From Beroe ovata (lineage: Eukaryota > Ctenophora > Nuda > Beroida > Beroidae): 52,335 nucleotides of DNA. The notes below the pieces were generated by a model, which searched no databases, was not told the DNA's origin, and was given only the letters and a program-made list of their open reading frames with translations. Below are positions 1 to 13,400 of the stretch, piece after piece. The DNA lies in NCBI GenBank assembly GCA_946803715.1, contig CAMPET010000052.1, positions 118,337 to 170,671 on the forward strand. The letters are read 5' to 3'. Positions within the stretch are counted from its first letter, which is position 1. Each line of letters opens with the position of its first letter. The position numbers and the translations under genes are program-made.

Positions 1-78
1 CCCCCCCCCCAAAATTTACTCTCCGAAAATGAAATTCCCCTGATCACACACCCTCACCCTCCTCCTGTCCCGCTTCAG

Positions 79-3000
79 GCGAAGTTCCTGCGGTTCAGCA
101 CGCAGTACCTCATCTCTCAGACACACTCCCACAGTACGATGTGTATGATTTCTCTAGTCCAGAGATTCAGAGCAAGAACCACACCTCACGAGGGTTTCAT
201 GTGTATTGGATTCACTGTCTTCAAGGTAATATATATATGTTGCTGAGTACAGGTCATGTGCACACGTTGCGCGCCCCTGTTCTACTCAGTGAACTGAAAA
301 GTCGTAGAAAGGACGCGCAGCAGCGCGGAGTATTTGGGTCACGCAGCGCGGGAACAGTACAGGTCACAGGTGATTCATCATGTCTAACGAGTCATGACTT
401 ATAGGTCTAATTGATCTTAGTTGTTATCTAATCTTCTGAGACATACTATGTTCATTAAACAATTATAAAAAGTCGAAAAAAGTCGAAAAAAGTCGACATC
501 ATCGGTTAAACGCGGCCTATAACTCTACGCACTTGACAGGTACCCGAAAACATCCAGTACCGAATGACGGAGCTCAAAGACCCTCCAGTGGCAATCGCCA
601 CTTACTCATTCAACGAGAGTGTCACGGTGAAGGTGAACCTGGAACCGGGAAATTATGTGATCATCCCGACTACATACCAGCCTGGCGTCATTGGGGAATA
701 CCTGTTGAGGTGCATCAGTGCTGCTAACCTTAATATCAGGTAACAGCTTGCGTTCCTTGTCTATCGATTATCATCGACCCTGTTGTTGACATCGAGAATT
801 TCGCTGCCCACACAAACCTATTCAATGAATAATTTAGTCTAATTTCAAGTGCAGCCCATGTTATGTGTAATTTCCATGACTTGATGTGTCTGATCTTATC
901 AGATTGTTGAAGACAGCACCCCAGTCCATGACTCGGAAACAGATAGTGGATGTTGAGATGATCCGAGGAGAGAACCTTGTTCCACATAGGACAAACTCTG
1001 GTAATTATACAGGTATTGTCATCGTCCAGTGATTTGTTGTTGCCGGATGTTATGTTGAAGATCCGCGTATCCTGCGAATTTCCTCTCATCAGAGCACGGG
1101 TACCTTGTTTTCATGAGATTTCACGGAGGGGAGGGTTACTCATATTATCTCTGGTGATTTAATCACAACTTTTTCGGCAAGATATAACAATCACCGTGAT
1201 TGTTATATCTTGCCGAAAAAGATGTTTCGAGCCTCAAAAAATTGTCTCGAGCCTCAAAAAAATTATGTCGAGCCTCAGCTCTGCCCGAGTCCCGACTGCA
1301 ATGCCCCTCTCTCCCAGCAGATCAAGAAGTGTACTGTGTGGTATGCTGTGGGAAGGACAAGTGTCAACTACCTGTCAAACATGGTGTTAACCCAGTGTGG
1401 AATACTTCCGCCACATTCCATGTCAAAAACCCATACAACAAAGCTGTTAGAGTTCAGGTATGGCTGACCAGCTTGTATTTACAATTACTGTAGACGTTAT
1501 AGGTAGTTGTTTTTTCTAAGATTATTTCCTTATACCGGTGCGATGGCACTAGGTCGCTAGCTCGGAGGGCGGTAGCACGAAGGGCGGTAGCACGTGGGAT
1601 GCTAGGTCTCTAGCTCGGCAGTCCCTAGCTCGTTGGTCAGTAGCGCGAAGGTATACCAAATACAACAGGTGTCAAAGTTAAAAATGAAACTGAACTGATA
1701 TATATTCTGATAGATAAAAACGCTTGATAAACAGTCTATATATCTGCTACTTTACTGTCCCTGCCGAGCTCGTGTCCTTCTTCCTACCGTCCTGCTACCG
1801 GTGCGATACTTGAAGTGAAGGGATCACTCCTTATGAAACCTGCATTTGGTTTGATAGTCCACACATATTTTGGAATCTATTTATAATCCTGCAGAATGGT
1901 TGATGGTTGAAATCCCGCAGGTGTGGTACAAAGGCCGGAACAGGGAGGATATCTTTGCAGCTGAGACAACCAAACTGCCAATTCTCGCTGGGGATCACAA
2001 GGTAGGAACCCGAGTTCGTACTCTGATGTTCAGACATTTGAGAAGTTTCATCTTGTTGAATAGGTCTAGCTTTATAATTGATTAAAATGACGCGCGTGAC
2101 GTCATGGTAAGGGCGGTTCATAGTTTTTACATCCAAACTTCCAAAATGTGCCCTAATATCTAGCCCCAATGTCCTGTCTAGGTGACATCTCGTCTAACTG
2201 TCACAAAGAAACACGGCTCCACCCTCATATCTCGAGCAACCTCCAAACTGAGCACCAAAACTTCCTCCAAATCCGCGGGAACTCTCGTCCTCATTATCCG
2301 TCACAAGCCATCATCATCCTCCTCCTCCAGTACTACCCCGGCGCGGGGTCAAGTGATGACACAACCCAACGGATATCATCACAACACCGCTCCGACTCCA
2401 GTGAGATCATGTCGGCAGTTCCACTCTTTCCCCCGAGATGCTGGCAAACAGTTGTATAATAGCACACCACTTCACAAGAAAACTGATCAGTTCACTGCTG
2501 ATCATGCTGTCAGTGCTGATGGTGTCAAGAATTCGCCTCGTGGGAACCTGTCACCTCCACGATATTCTGTGAAGAACAGTGAGCCTTCCTCCGTGGAAAA
2601 TCCTCCCAGCAGCAGTAGCGAAGATGAGGGGGAGGAATTTGGGCCGGCTGCCAAGAATTCCACTTCAACTCCGAAGTCTCAGGCTCGAGCAATGAAGCCG
2701 CCTCCCCGAGCTCCCATAATTCCTGTGGCTGTAGAACGCTCTCCGTCCATGAAATCTCACGAATACAGGAATATCCCAGCTCTTGTTGAGCGTGATATAT
2801 CCCCGTATTATAGCATCACGGACTCCACTGCGCTGTCAGTGTCACCGGTCACCTCGTTGCCCCTCACGCGTGAGGGGGTGGCGGCGTCACGCGGTGATGC
2901 TATAAATAGCCACGATATAGTGGATATCCAGCGAGAGGATGATTTTGACCGGAGTGATGAAGGGCATGATTTTGCCGGCAGAAGTAACGGGAATTCAGAT

Positions 3001-3213
3001 TCTCGGCGTGATAATGGTCTCTACAATATCAATCATGATTCCAAAGAGTGGCGTGATTTGGCAGTTGAAGTACCACTTCAAATCCTACCGCCTGTCGAGT
3101 GTAAGAAGTCGAGTTTATCTCGGCAGAAAACAATCATTGCTGCTGACGAAGATGACCAGGGTGAGTCTGGAGAAGCTGATGACTCTCCTCAATTCATCCA
3201 GAGTCATCTGTGA
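79..3213 (+). CDS. CAPN5-like: Calpain-5/TRA-3-type cysteine protease, 3' part (domain III, C2, long C-terminal tail)
   Basis: Exons 79-225, 540-739, 903-1000, 1321-1457 (or from 1318), 1921-2001 and 2182-3213 join in phase to 564 codons plus stop; the start and the protease core lie upstream of the window. Domain III is recognised by 'FKVPENIQYRM' and 'EPGNYVIIPTTYQPG', typical of calpain-5. The C2 domain follows ('MIRGENLVPH', 'VYCVVCCGKDKC', 'HGVNPVWNTSATFHVKN') and its last strand is probably 'GTLVLIIRHK'. Calpain-5 types carry a C2 in place of the EF-hand domain and act as Ca2+-regulated proteases. The last exon is odd: after the C2 it adds roughly 300 residues of Ser/Pro/Asp-rich, probably disordered tail, whereas family members usually end near the C2. 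Convergent with GMP reductase 550 bp downstream. Family call is secure; catalytic competence cannot be judged here. Confidence 0.88.
258..376 (+). repeat. Dispersed repeat, copy 1 (in calpain intron)
   Basis: Lies in the intron between calpain exons 79-225 and 540-739. It matches, in opposite orientation, 48498-48641. About 55 bases starting GTGCACACGTTGCGCG are nearly identical, followed by a GC-rich stretch with GTATTTGGGTCACGCAGCGC in both copies. Probably a short non-autonomous mobile element; its termini are not defined by two copies. Confidence 0.65.
1169..1221. repeat. 26-bp perfect inverted repeat with 1-base spacer
   Basis: Arms 1169-1194 and 1196-1221 are exact reverse complements around a single C at 1195. 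It sits in a calpain intron just upstream of an imperfect triplication of a TCGAGCCTCA-containing unit (about 1227-1280). It could be a fold-back element or a chimeric-read artefact. Confidence 0.85.
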
Positions 3214-3765
3214 CCAGCATTATGATTTGACCAGAAACTTGAAGATAAACACTTCATAACTATGAGTATTATAGGAAGTTTGACTCTTTTCTTGAGCTTT
3301 TCTCTTGCCATTTGAATTCAAAAACCTTTGCTGAATATGCTGGACATTCATTTTTATTCATTATTTTTTTCCCAATTTCGACCACTATCATTTTCAGTGA
3401 GAGTCGTCTGTCAATTATACTGCCTTGCTATTTTTGGTGATTGACCCTCCACATATATACCCGACTCAATTCTTTACACTGTGATTGGTTGGTTTGACAG
3501 AAATTGACAAAAAACTAACATCAACAATCAGAGACTATTTCATCGACATCCCAATCCCATATAATACCTGTGTTCAGTGGTTTCATATCACTGATATTAA
3601 TGAACTAATTTTTGTACCTCACGAATCAGTCCACAGTCTACCCAGTGGTCAATCAAGTAATTGTAACTCATCTACTATTATACACCACCGTGTAGATAAT
3701 GCAATTCAAACTGAATGTAATTGATACTTCAAACTGATGCACTACACAGATCTATAATACGTCTT
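3214..3765. other. Convergent intergenic/3' UTR region between calpain and GMPR
   Basis: AT-rich spacer holding the 3' UTRs of two tail-to-tail genes. TTTATT near 3353 reads AATAAA on the minus strand and might be a distal GMPR poly(A) signal. No clear signal for calpain was seen, and the small ORFs here show no family features. Confidence 0.5.
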
Positions 3766-6392
<2,627 letters not shown>

Positions 6393-8466
6393 TACGACGT
6401 GTCAGCTTGTCAGGTTCAGCGTTATATCAGGTCACACACACTAAGGTCAGGTTATTTAGTACCAGGTCACAATTATTAAATTTAGATGGTTAAATGACAA
6501 GGTATGTAGTTCAATATTGTACAGACGATCAACAAAGGTAAACTTTTCAACCAATTCCACACTTCAAATCTAGCGTTGAATCAAATTATAGTTGAAGCAC
6601 GGGTGCTTTTAATTTTATCGATAATATGATTCGAACCAAGTCGAACCGATGGGATTCGAACCAGTCGAACTTCATAAAGCAAATCTTAACAGCAACCCAA
6701 TAGTAGAGGAAATGAAAGATATTGAAGTCCCATATTGAATGGAAGGACATCAAATGACAGCTTAATTTCTACAAATAGAGCGACATCGGATATGAAATAT
6801 GAAGTATTCAAAGGTCCAAGTCAATATCAACTGCCTCCGATTTGCACTGAAATAAAACCTGACAGCTCAAAGTGTTCAATTTAGACTGATAAAAGACCTT
6901 GGATTTGTGAAATGCAACAATGTTCTGTTTTATGATTTAATCAGAGTGCTGTGACGTGTGGTGCTGCAAAAATACAGGTTCAATTGAGAGTGCAAAGCGT
7001 TTAAACAATATGTTCTCACAGAACCGACGGTTTCTACCGAGAAAGATATGCATGCGAATCAAGTCAAGATGTTGTTTGAATTTTGAGCATGAAAAATCAA
7101 GTTTTGCTGAGTTAGAACACATCGAAAAGATAATCAACTACAGCTGTTTAGTTAAATAAATTTGTAGACTAACTTAAAATGAGTATTTCATCAAATTGCT
7201 CTATTTTTGTTCGAGAGCATATTATAAATGGTTTAAAGTTTCATTCTTATAGGTATTCTTCTGGAACTTGAACCTCAACCATGATGATAGGTAGTCTAGG
7301 TACCGACTGTAATATTGAAAAATCTAAGATTTTTATCTTCCTGCTTCCCCAAAGGATGGAGGTCAGAGGTATCTATCACAAATCATGGATCTTCGAGCTG
7401 CTGTGGGGTTTGAAATATCCCAAATATGGAGAAAACTATAGCCTGCACCACGTACCATATGTAAAGCAAATCGGTGTAAAGCAAGTCGATGTATAGCAAA
7501 TCGGTGATTTTCGAACTAACATCCTGGTTTTTCAACCATCCAAGCAACTACAATAAATGAATGGATAACTACAATAAACAATGCTCATTTTTGAGCATAT
7601 CATGCTCAGACTGGTTGTTACTATGGTAACACATACGACATACGTATTTCACAGCTAGATACTTAATGGCATCTGTTGTTTATCACATAAGGCAAGGCAA
7701 GCTGAAAAATACAACTCTTGCTGGAAAAATCGAAATCTCACAGCTGCATTCCAATAATATTTAGGTGTTGATTTGACGGCACTCCAAAGGTAGGTATATA
7801 CTATTTACTTTATATTATAGAACGTATGGGTATTAAACCTGCCTGAGTATGGGTATTATGGGTAAGGGTATTAAAACTGCCCAAGTCTGCACTGAGATAG
7901 CTAGGAAGAGCTGTCCGAGCTTATTTTTAGTTATCAAATAAAAGTCATAACCATTGTCCATCACTGATGGTAATTGGATAGTAATTATCGATAATCGGCT
8001 TCATTATAGCCATAGAAAATTCAAAGTATTATGATCTTTGAAGGTTGGAACTTGGAATCAATCACTATATCACTCGGATCAGTTTTAATAACCTTTTTTT
8101 AAACCTTTAAACCTATGTAAAGCCATGTACCTATCAATATTGTGGGTTTTCATCCCACGTCAGACAAATTTCTAAGATTTTTTCCAGAGATTATCATTTC
8201 CTCAAAACCCTGTTATACAATACGTGATGTCATGCTAGTGCTACGGATACAAAAGTTGTTGAATTTATCTCTAACGTTTTTCGACTTGTCTCAGGTTTCA
8301 AATTTCCATATTAGTAGCTGTTTTCGTGCAAAGAACATCACCAGATAAGCCGATATGTGACCTCAATCCGTATTTTCGTTCTTGATACGACTTGTTTGGG
8401 CTGGTCCTTTCTTATCCTCCCGACGGAAATTACCGATATATTTCGAGTATCTGCAGACTCCAGATC
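6393..8466. other. Head-to-head intergenic region between GMPR and alpha-arrestin
   Basis: About 2.1 kb, AT-rich, separating two divergent starts, so it should contain both promoters. No TATA-type element stands out. There is a short near-tandem AGCAAATCGGTG-like motif around 7466-7508. ORFs of 66-71 codons here have no recognisable domain and I do not call them. Confidence 0.5.
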
Positions 8467-10064
8467 ATGGCTCCTCAACCCCAGCTGAGTCTCCATCTTG
8501 ACAACCCTCACCGAGTATTCTACTCCGGATCAGATATCACAGGTTGGTTGATAGCCTAATCGCATTGCCTGCGATGCCTCCAGTCCAATTTAGCATACAC
8601 AGTACACGATTGCATACTCGAAAATACATGTACATTAAATGGTCAATCATCCATTCTTTAAAAAACAAGTAACTCGACCACACTTTTATAATATGATAGC
8701 ACATGAACTTTCAATATCGTCTGTTCCACAATACTCTTTGTTCAACTACAATATGCTCCTCAGGCAAACTTTGTCTCACTTGTTCCAGTTCTTGGACTCC
8801 AAGGGAAAGCCTAGCAATCCAACTTGTGGGTGAAGGTAAAGTGAAGGCAACCGACATCAAACGTAAAACAACCTACAATTGGGAGACAAATAGACGTGAG
8901 GAATGGGTTAAAACAACGCATAACTTTGAGGAAAAGAGGTTCCTGGACACTGTTATACAGCAGCCAATGAGCACAGCAAGTGCTATCCCCGCTGGTACCC
9001 ACTCTTTCCCATTTCGATTCAGTCTGCAAGAAGGCTTGCCAAGTACTTTTAGTGGAGGAAGGGGCAAAATCAGATATTTCTTGAGGTGAGGGCAAATCAT
9101 TTCTTCATTATTCATTAATATTCCAGGGTACGGAATCTAGGGTCACACTATCAATTAATCAGTTGACCTTGATAATGATGTGAAATTCTATCTGAACAAT
9201 TATTACTAAGTTCCCATTCATAGGTACCGTATTACTGCTAGTGGATCATGGCCTAAAGACAAATATAAATCATCGGACAAGAACTGCACTGGAATAGTTG
9301 TTCTTGGTCTTCATTACGCCAACAGCATGCCTCACTGCCTTGGTAAAAGGACATTCACCTGCAACCGTTCTAATTGGATATCTTGGGGGTCGAGGGTGGA
9401 TCAGAATCTTTCCGCCACTCTGGAGTATCCGAGAGGGGCTTATGTGCCCGGAGAGGTTTTACCTTTGAGTGGCGTCATCAATAATAATACTGATAAAAAT
9501 ATTGAGGCAGTGGTCATTCATATAGAGCAGAAGGTTTCTTACACTGTGGAATTCACTACCACCTACATCAAGAACAAGTATGGTTGTGTGAGGAAGCGCG
9601 GCATTCCTGCAAGATCAACTGTACAATGGACAAACGAGCCCTTCATCATCCCACCTCTACCGGCTTCAGGCAGCAATGAACTCTTCTACAACATCTCAAT
9701 TGAATACAGCCTGCACATAATGTTTAGAATACCCGGTTGGTGCTGTGACACTGCAATGAAAATGGAGCGAATGTCGAGTGGCGATGGCCTTCTCATAGCG
9801 AATGTCCCAATGGAGCTCTTCTGTGAGAAGGAAGGGAAGAACCTCCCTGTACATATCAACGCTGTTTCTTACAGCGAGACACCTGAGCCATACAAGCCAG
9901 GTTCAGCTTTTGGACGTTTCATCAATAGTCTGACCGAATTTCAGTTTGATTGGGAAGACACTTCAGGCAGCAACTGGGGAACGGAGTCTTGTGTTCCGAA
10001 ATATCCAGTTTACGATTTGCAGAGGGATTCCGATATTCTTTCAAAGGAATTTGAGATTATGTAA
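8467..10064 (+). CDS. ARRDC-like: Alpha-arrestin (arrestin-domain-containing protein), 3 exons
   Basis: Exons 8467-8542, 8764-9085 and 9224-10064 join in phase to 412 residues plus stop. The N-terminal arrestin fold is seen in 'LSLHLDNPHRVFYSGSDITG', 'VGEGKVKATD' and 'GKIRYFLRYRITASG'. The arrestin C domain follows with 'EYPRGAYVPGEVLPLSG' and 'FIIPPLPAS'. Alpha-arrestins are cytosolic adaptors that link membrane receptors and transporters to ubiquitin ligases and trafficking. The PPxY motifs that many family members use to bind NEDD4-type ligases are absent here ('PKYPVY' does not fit), and the tail after the C domain is short. An AATAAA overlaps the stop (10063-10068) and ATTAAA lies at 10203. 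Family call is secure; no specific ARRDC orthologue is implied. Confidence 0.9.
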
Positions 10065-10482
10065 TAAATTCAGAAGGTATTACACGTTAATAGCGATAGG
10101 TATTCATATATCAGGAAAGGATGTGATCATTTTCAATATTGATGTTCAATGTTCATAACGCAATATGATCTATAGACTTGTAGACAGTTATTTGAACTGA
10201 AGATTAAACATGCATTCAATTCAACCTTTATATAATATCTGATTAACTGGAAATACATGGAGGCATAGAGAAAGTTTCAAATGGCTCAACTCTAATCTGT
10301 ATCACCATCAGTAAGTGAATTATAGGTCTCAAATATTGTCAAGTCTTAAATTTCCAATTGGAAAATTCGGATGGTGTGTTTCAATGCATTTCATTGTCCA
10401 AATTGGGTAATCTTCTCCATATTATTGAGTTACATCAGTCATTAGCTCGTCAGCTCCTGATTGACACCAAAGTTTCACTTCT
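10065..10482. other. Convergent 3' region between arrestin and adhesion GPCR
   Basis: 418 bp holding the 3' UTR of the plus-strand arrestin gene (ATTAAA at 10203-10208 is a plausible poly(A) signal) and that of the minus-strand GPCR. No coding signal was seen. Confidence 0.5.
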
Positions 10483-13400
10483 TTAGTTTGACCAATCCCA
10501 CTCTTTGAGATCAGCAAGCTTACTCGAGATCTCACTTGTAACCTCATCCGGGAAGATTTGCTTGTGAATCATACTCCTGTTTATAGGTTGGAGTACTGCT
10601 CCTTCCTTAACGAAGCTGTTGAGAGAATACATAGCTGGAGTTGCCATAGAAATTTCTTCTCCGACTGACTTTGCATTATGGTCTATGTTTGGGCCGCTAC
10701 GAATCTGGAATGTCATATCTGGGGTAATTGTGTTCCCGCGACCTGATCTTCCATCAGAAGCAGCTTTATCCTGCTTTGGAGGAATTGGTGAGATTCTCTT
10801 CTTGTTCTTGCGATGGAATGGCGAGGCTGAGCGTGCAGTGGAGTGTGAGGAACTTGCCCGAGAATCAGGGGGAGGGGACTTGTCGCCAGATTTGTCTATT
10901 CTTAGTCTGTCTTCAAGAGACTGATGTATCATTCCATTGTCAGGTAGCTGGTATATTGGACTCATAGTGTTGGCTGCACCAATGCTTGTTCGCCGAAGCT
11001 TCTTCTTGTCAATAGCAACCAGACTATTCTGTCTGACGATGTTCTCCTCTGTGAAGCTTGTTGTGTTCTGTAAGTACTCTGATAGGGCCTTCTTCACCTT
11101 GGATTCTGTGGGGGATATCTTCCTTGGGAGAGATTTCCTAGTCGGAGAGGTAGGCTTTATATTGGGTGATTTGGAGTCAAAGCTGAATGTCTTTTCACCC
11201 CCAGGTGGAGTAAGAGGCATGATGGCAGCTGTCAAATCAGTACAGGACACGTCTCCAGTTGAATGGGTGCTGGAAAAATAAGTAGCTTGACTGATACGTT
11301 GTATAAGAAGCTGATATCATCTCGAATCATACATATCGAATATTTTGGTGATTTAATAACCCGGTTCTACTTCTATGATTTAAAAAGAGGTTTAAGTAAT
11401 TGGTGGATACCTTAACATTGGTCTCAGGGGTTCTTTTTCAATTTTCAATTCGTTTTGAGGTGCAGTGCTGTCCTTTTCTTCAACAGGTTCGAGGGATACT
11501 TTCTTTTTCAGTGTACCGGCGTTGTTCACTAACCCTAAAGAATGGTAGTCAGTGACAGATAAGTTAACATCATAGCTACCTTCCGAAAACTAATTTTCAA
11601 GATAGGTACCATCATAAGGGCATGAATAGCAATCATGAATGAAATACCAACCGATGTTTATTGATCCGTTGCTGTCTGTCCTTTGACGGGTAAGCTGTTT
11701 TGTAAGACTCAGTTTGGTCACAGTCGTGGAGAGTGTGGCTGTTGAACCTCGTTTACGGAATAATCCTGGAATGAGTTCCATCCTGCTTTTTGATGGAGTC
11801 GTTATCCTGAGGAGTTTGAAATAACAATATTATGTAGATCCAAGTTGGATTTTAGTACAATAATATGGTTCATTTTTTCCCTCTATAATCCTACTCCAGG
11901 CAGATTGAATGAGAGCATATTGTATAATTTAGGTTTTATGAACCTGCTAGTTCGCCCACTCCTCGTGTCAGTTCCAATGCTGCAAATCACAAACAGCCAT
12001 TTACCCCTAACATCTGGCTTTATCACACAGTGACACACGAATATGACCAGTCCTGGAATAATTGCAGAGTATGAAAATTGTCCGTTATATATTATGCAAA
12101 TCACATGTAATGAAGAAGGAATTATTGCCCCTTACCTTGCAGGGTGTTGAAGATGGCAAAGAGGTAGTGAAATGCAATGGAAGCTTGGTGCTCAAATGTT
12201 AGGAAACCAAACACCCAACTAAGCCCAAGGACACATGCCAAGGTACTGATTGCTTTCATCTGAGAGAGAATCCGCTGTGCCTTGCTCTCAAAGTTCTGGT
12301 ATTTTGCTTTGTTGAATATCTTGTAGATTACGGCTGCAAAAACACCTCCATTGATAGCGAACGCCACTCCTGATAAGATACCATTCTTATTCATAGCTCG
12401 TTTCTTAACTTGCCAGAAAATGAAGCTGTGAAATCGAAATAAAGGACTTTTTCCACTTAGGTTATGTTTACCTATTGGTGCAACGAATCCAAAGTAGACC
12501 ACTCTCCCTCCTAGGAAGCAGTAGAGATTGTGGTTGTAGCTCTCAAAGGACAAGCCAGCTGTTAGGGCTATAATCACAGCTGGCAATGCCAGAGCTGGAA
12601 TACCTAGGACAAAGAGACTGGTAAGTTTTGAGAACTTGAATCAAAATTATTTAGGTAGGTATGAAACACTTTCTTATGTTACCTTAATCTTAAACTATTC
12701 TTTTTTCGTATCAGGCTGTACCTACCTAGTTTGAAAATGAAGCTCGATCCATGTGATGTCAGCACTTTGATGAAAAGGAGATAGAGATTGTAGGCTTCCA
12801 CCACCATCCATGCAAAAACAGAAAGCCATAGGTAGTGCAACAAGATTCCTATCACAGTACATACCATCGGGATTTCTGTCTGATCAATTCCTGTAGAAAG
12901 TAGGTTCGATAGGAAACTGTTCTGAAAGTCCCCTTAAGAATCGAAGATCGTTCAAATATTTCATCATTTCATCTCTAACTTACCCACTAGGAAGAGGAAA
13001 GTAGCGAGCAACATAGTAGAAGACAGACAAATATGGATTTTGGTGGTGTTGGACCGCCTGATCTCTCTAAATGTTGACAATCCTATAATGGTAAGGAGAA
13101 GGGCTATACACGAGATGGTTCCACCAACGTATGTCAGGTATGTTAGGATTTTCTCATGATTGATGCTAAGCTTGGTGGGACTCTGAAATGATTTTTACTT
13201 GCTTGACGTTGATTAACTGTTAATTACTTTTCATGATGAAAAAATTAGGGAATTTCAGGATTGAGCGAGATCGAGAAAAAAGTGAGATGGCGAGTTTACC
13301 ACAAGCACTGAGAACGCTGTCAAGTGAGTTGTCTGACATTCGAATAAGTTCTCAGTGTTGAATCCCACTGTTGTAACTCCATCTGTCTTCCATGTTGAGT

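Noticed and set aside
1-10. Poly-C at the window start
   Set aside because: Ten bases at the edge; may be part of an intron tract cut by the window. No claim possible.
141-404. ORF starting MYDFSSPEIQ
   Set aside because: Shifted frame of calpain exon 79-225 running into the intron and dispersed repeat; the true frame continues into domain III ('IGFTVFK' then 'VPENIQYRM').
12370-12471. Upstream acceptors for the GPCR helix-5 exon (giving 'VKKRAMNKNGILSG' or 'FIFWQVKKRAMN')
   Set aside because: The acceptor after TTATCAG gives 'FVAPIGVAFAINGGVFAA', an uninterrupted helix 5 in the right phase; the others insert polar residues into the helix or break phase.
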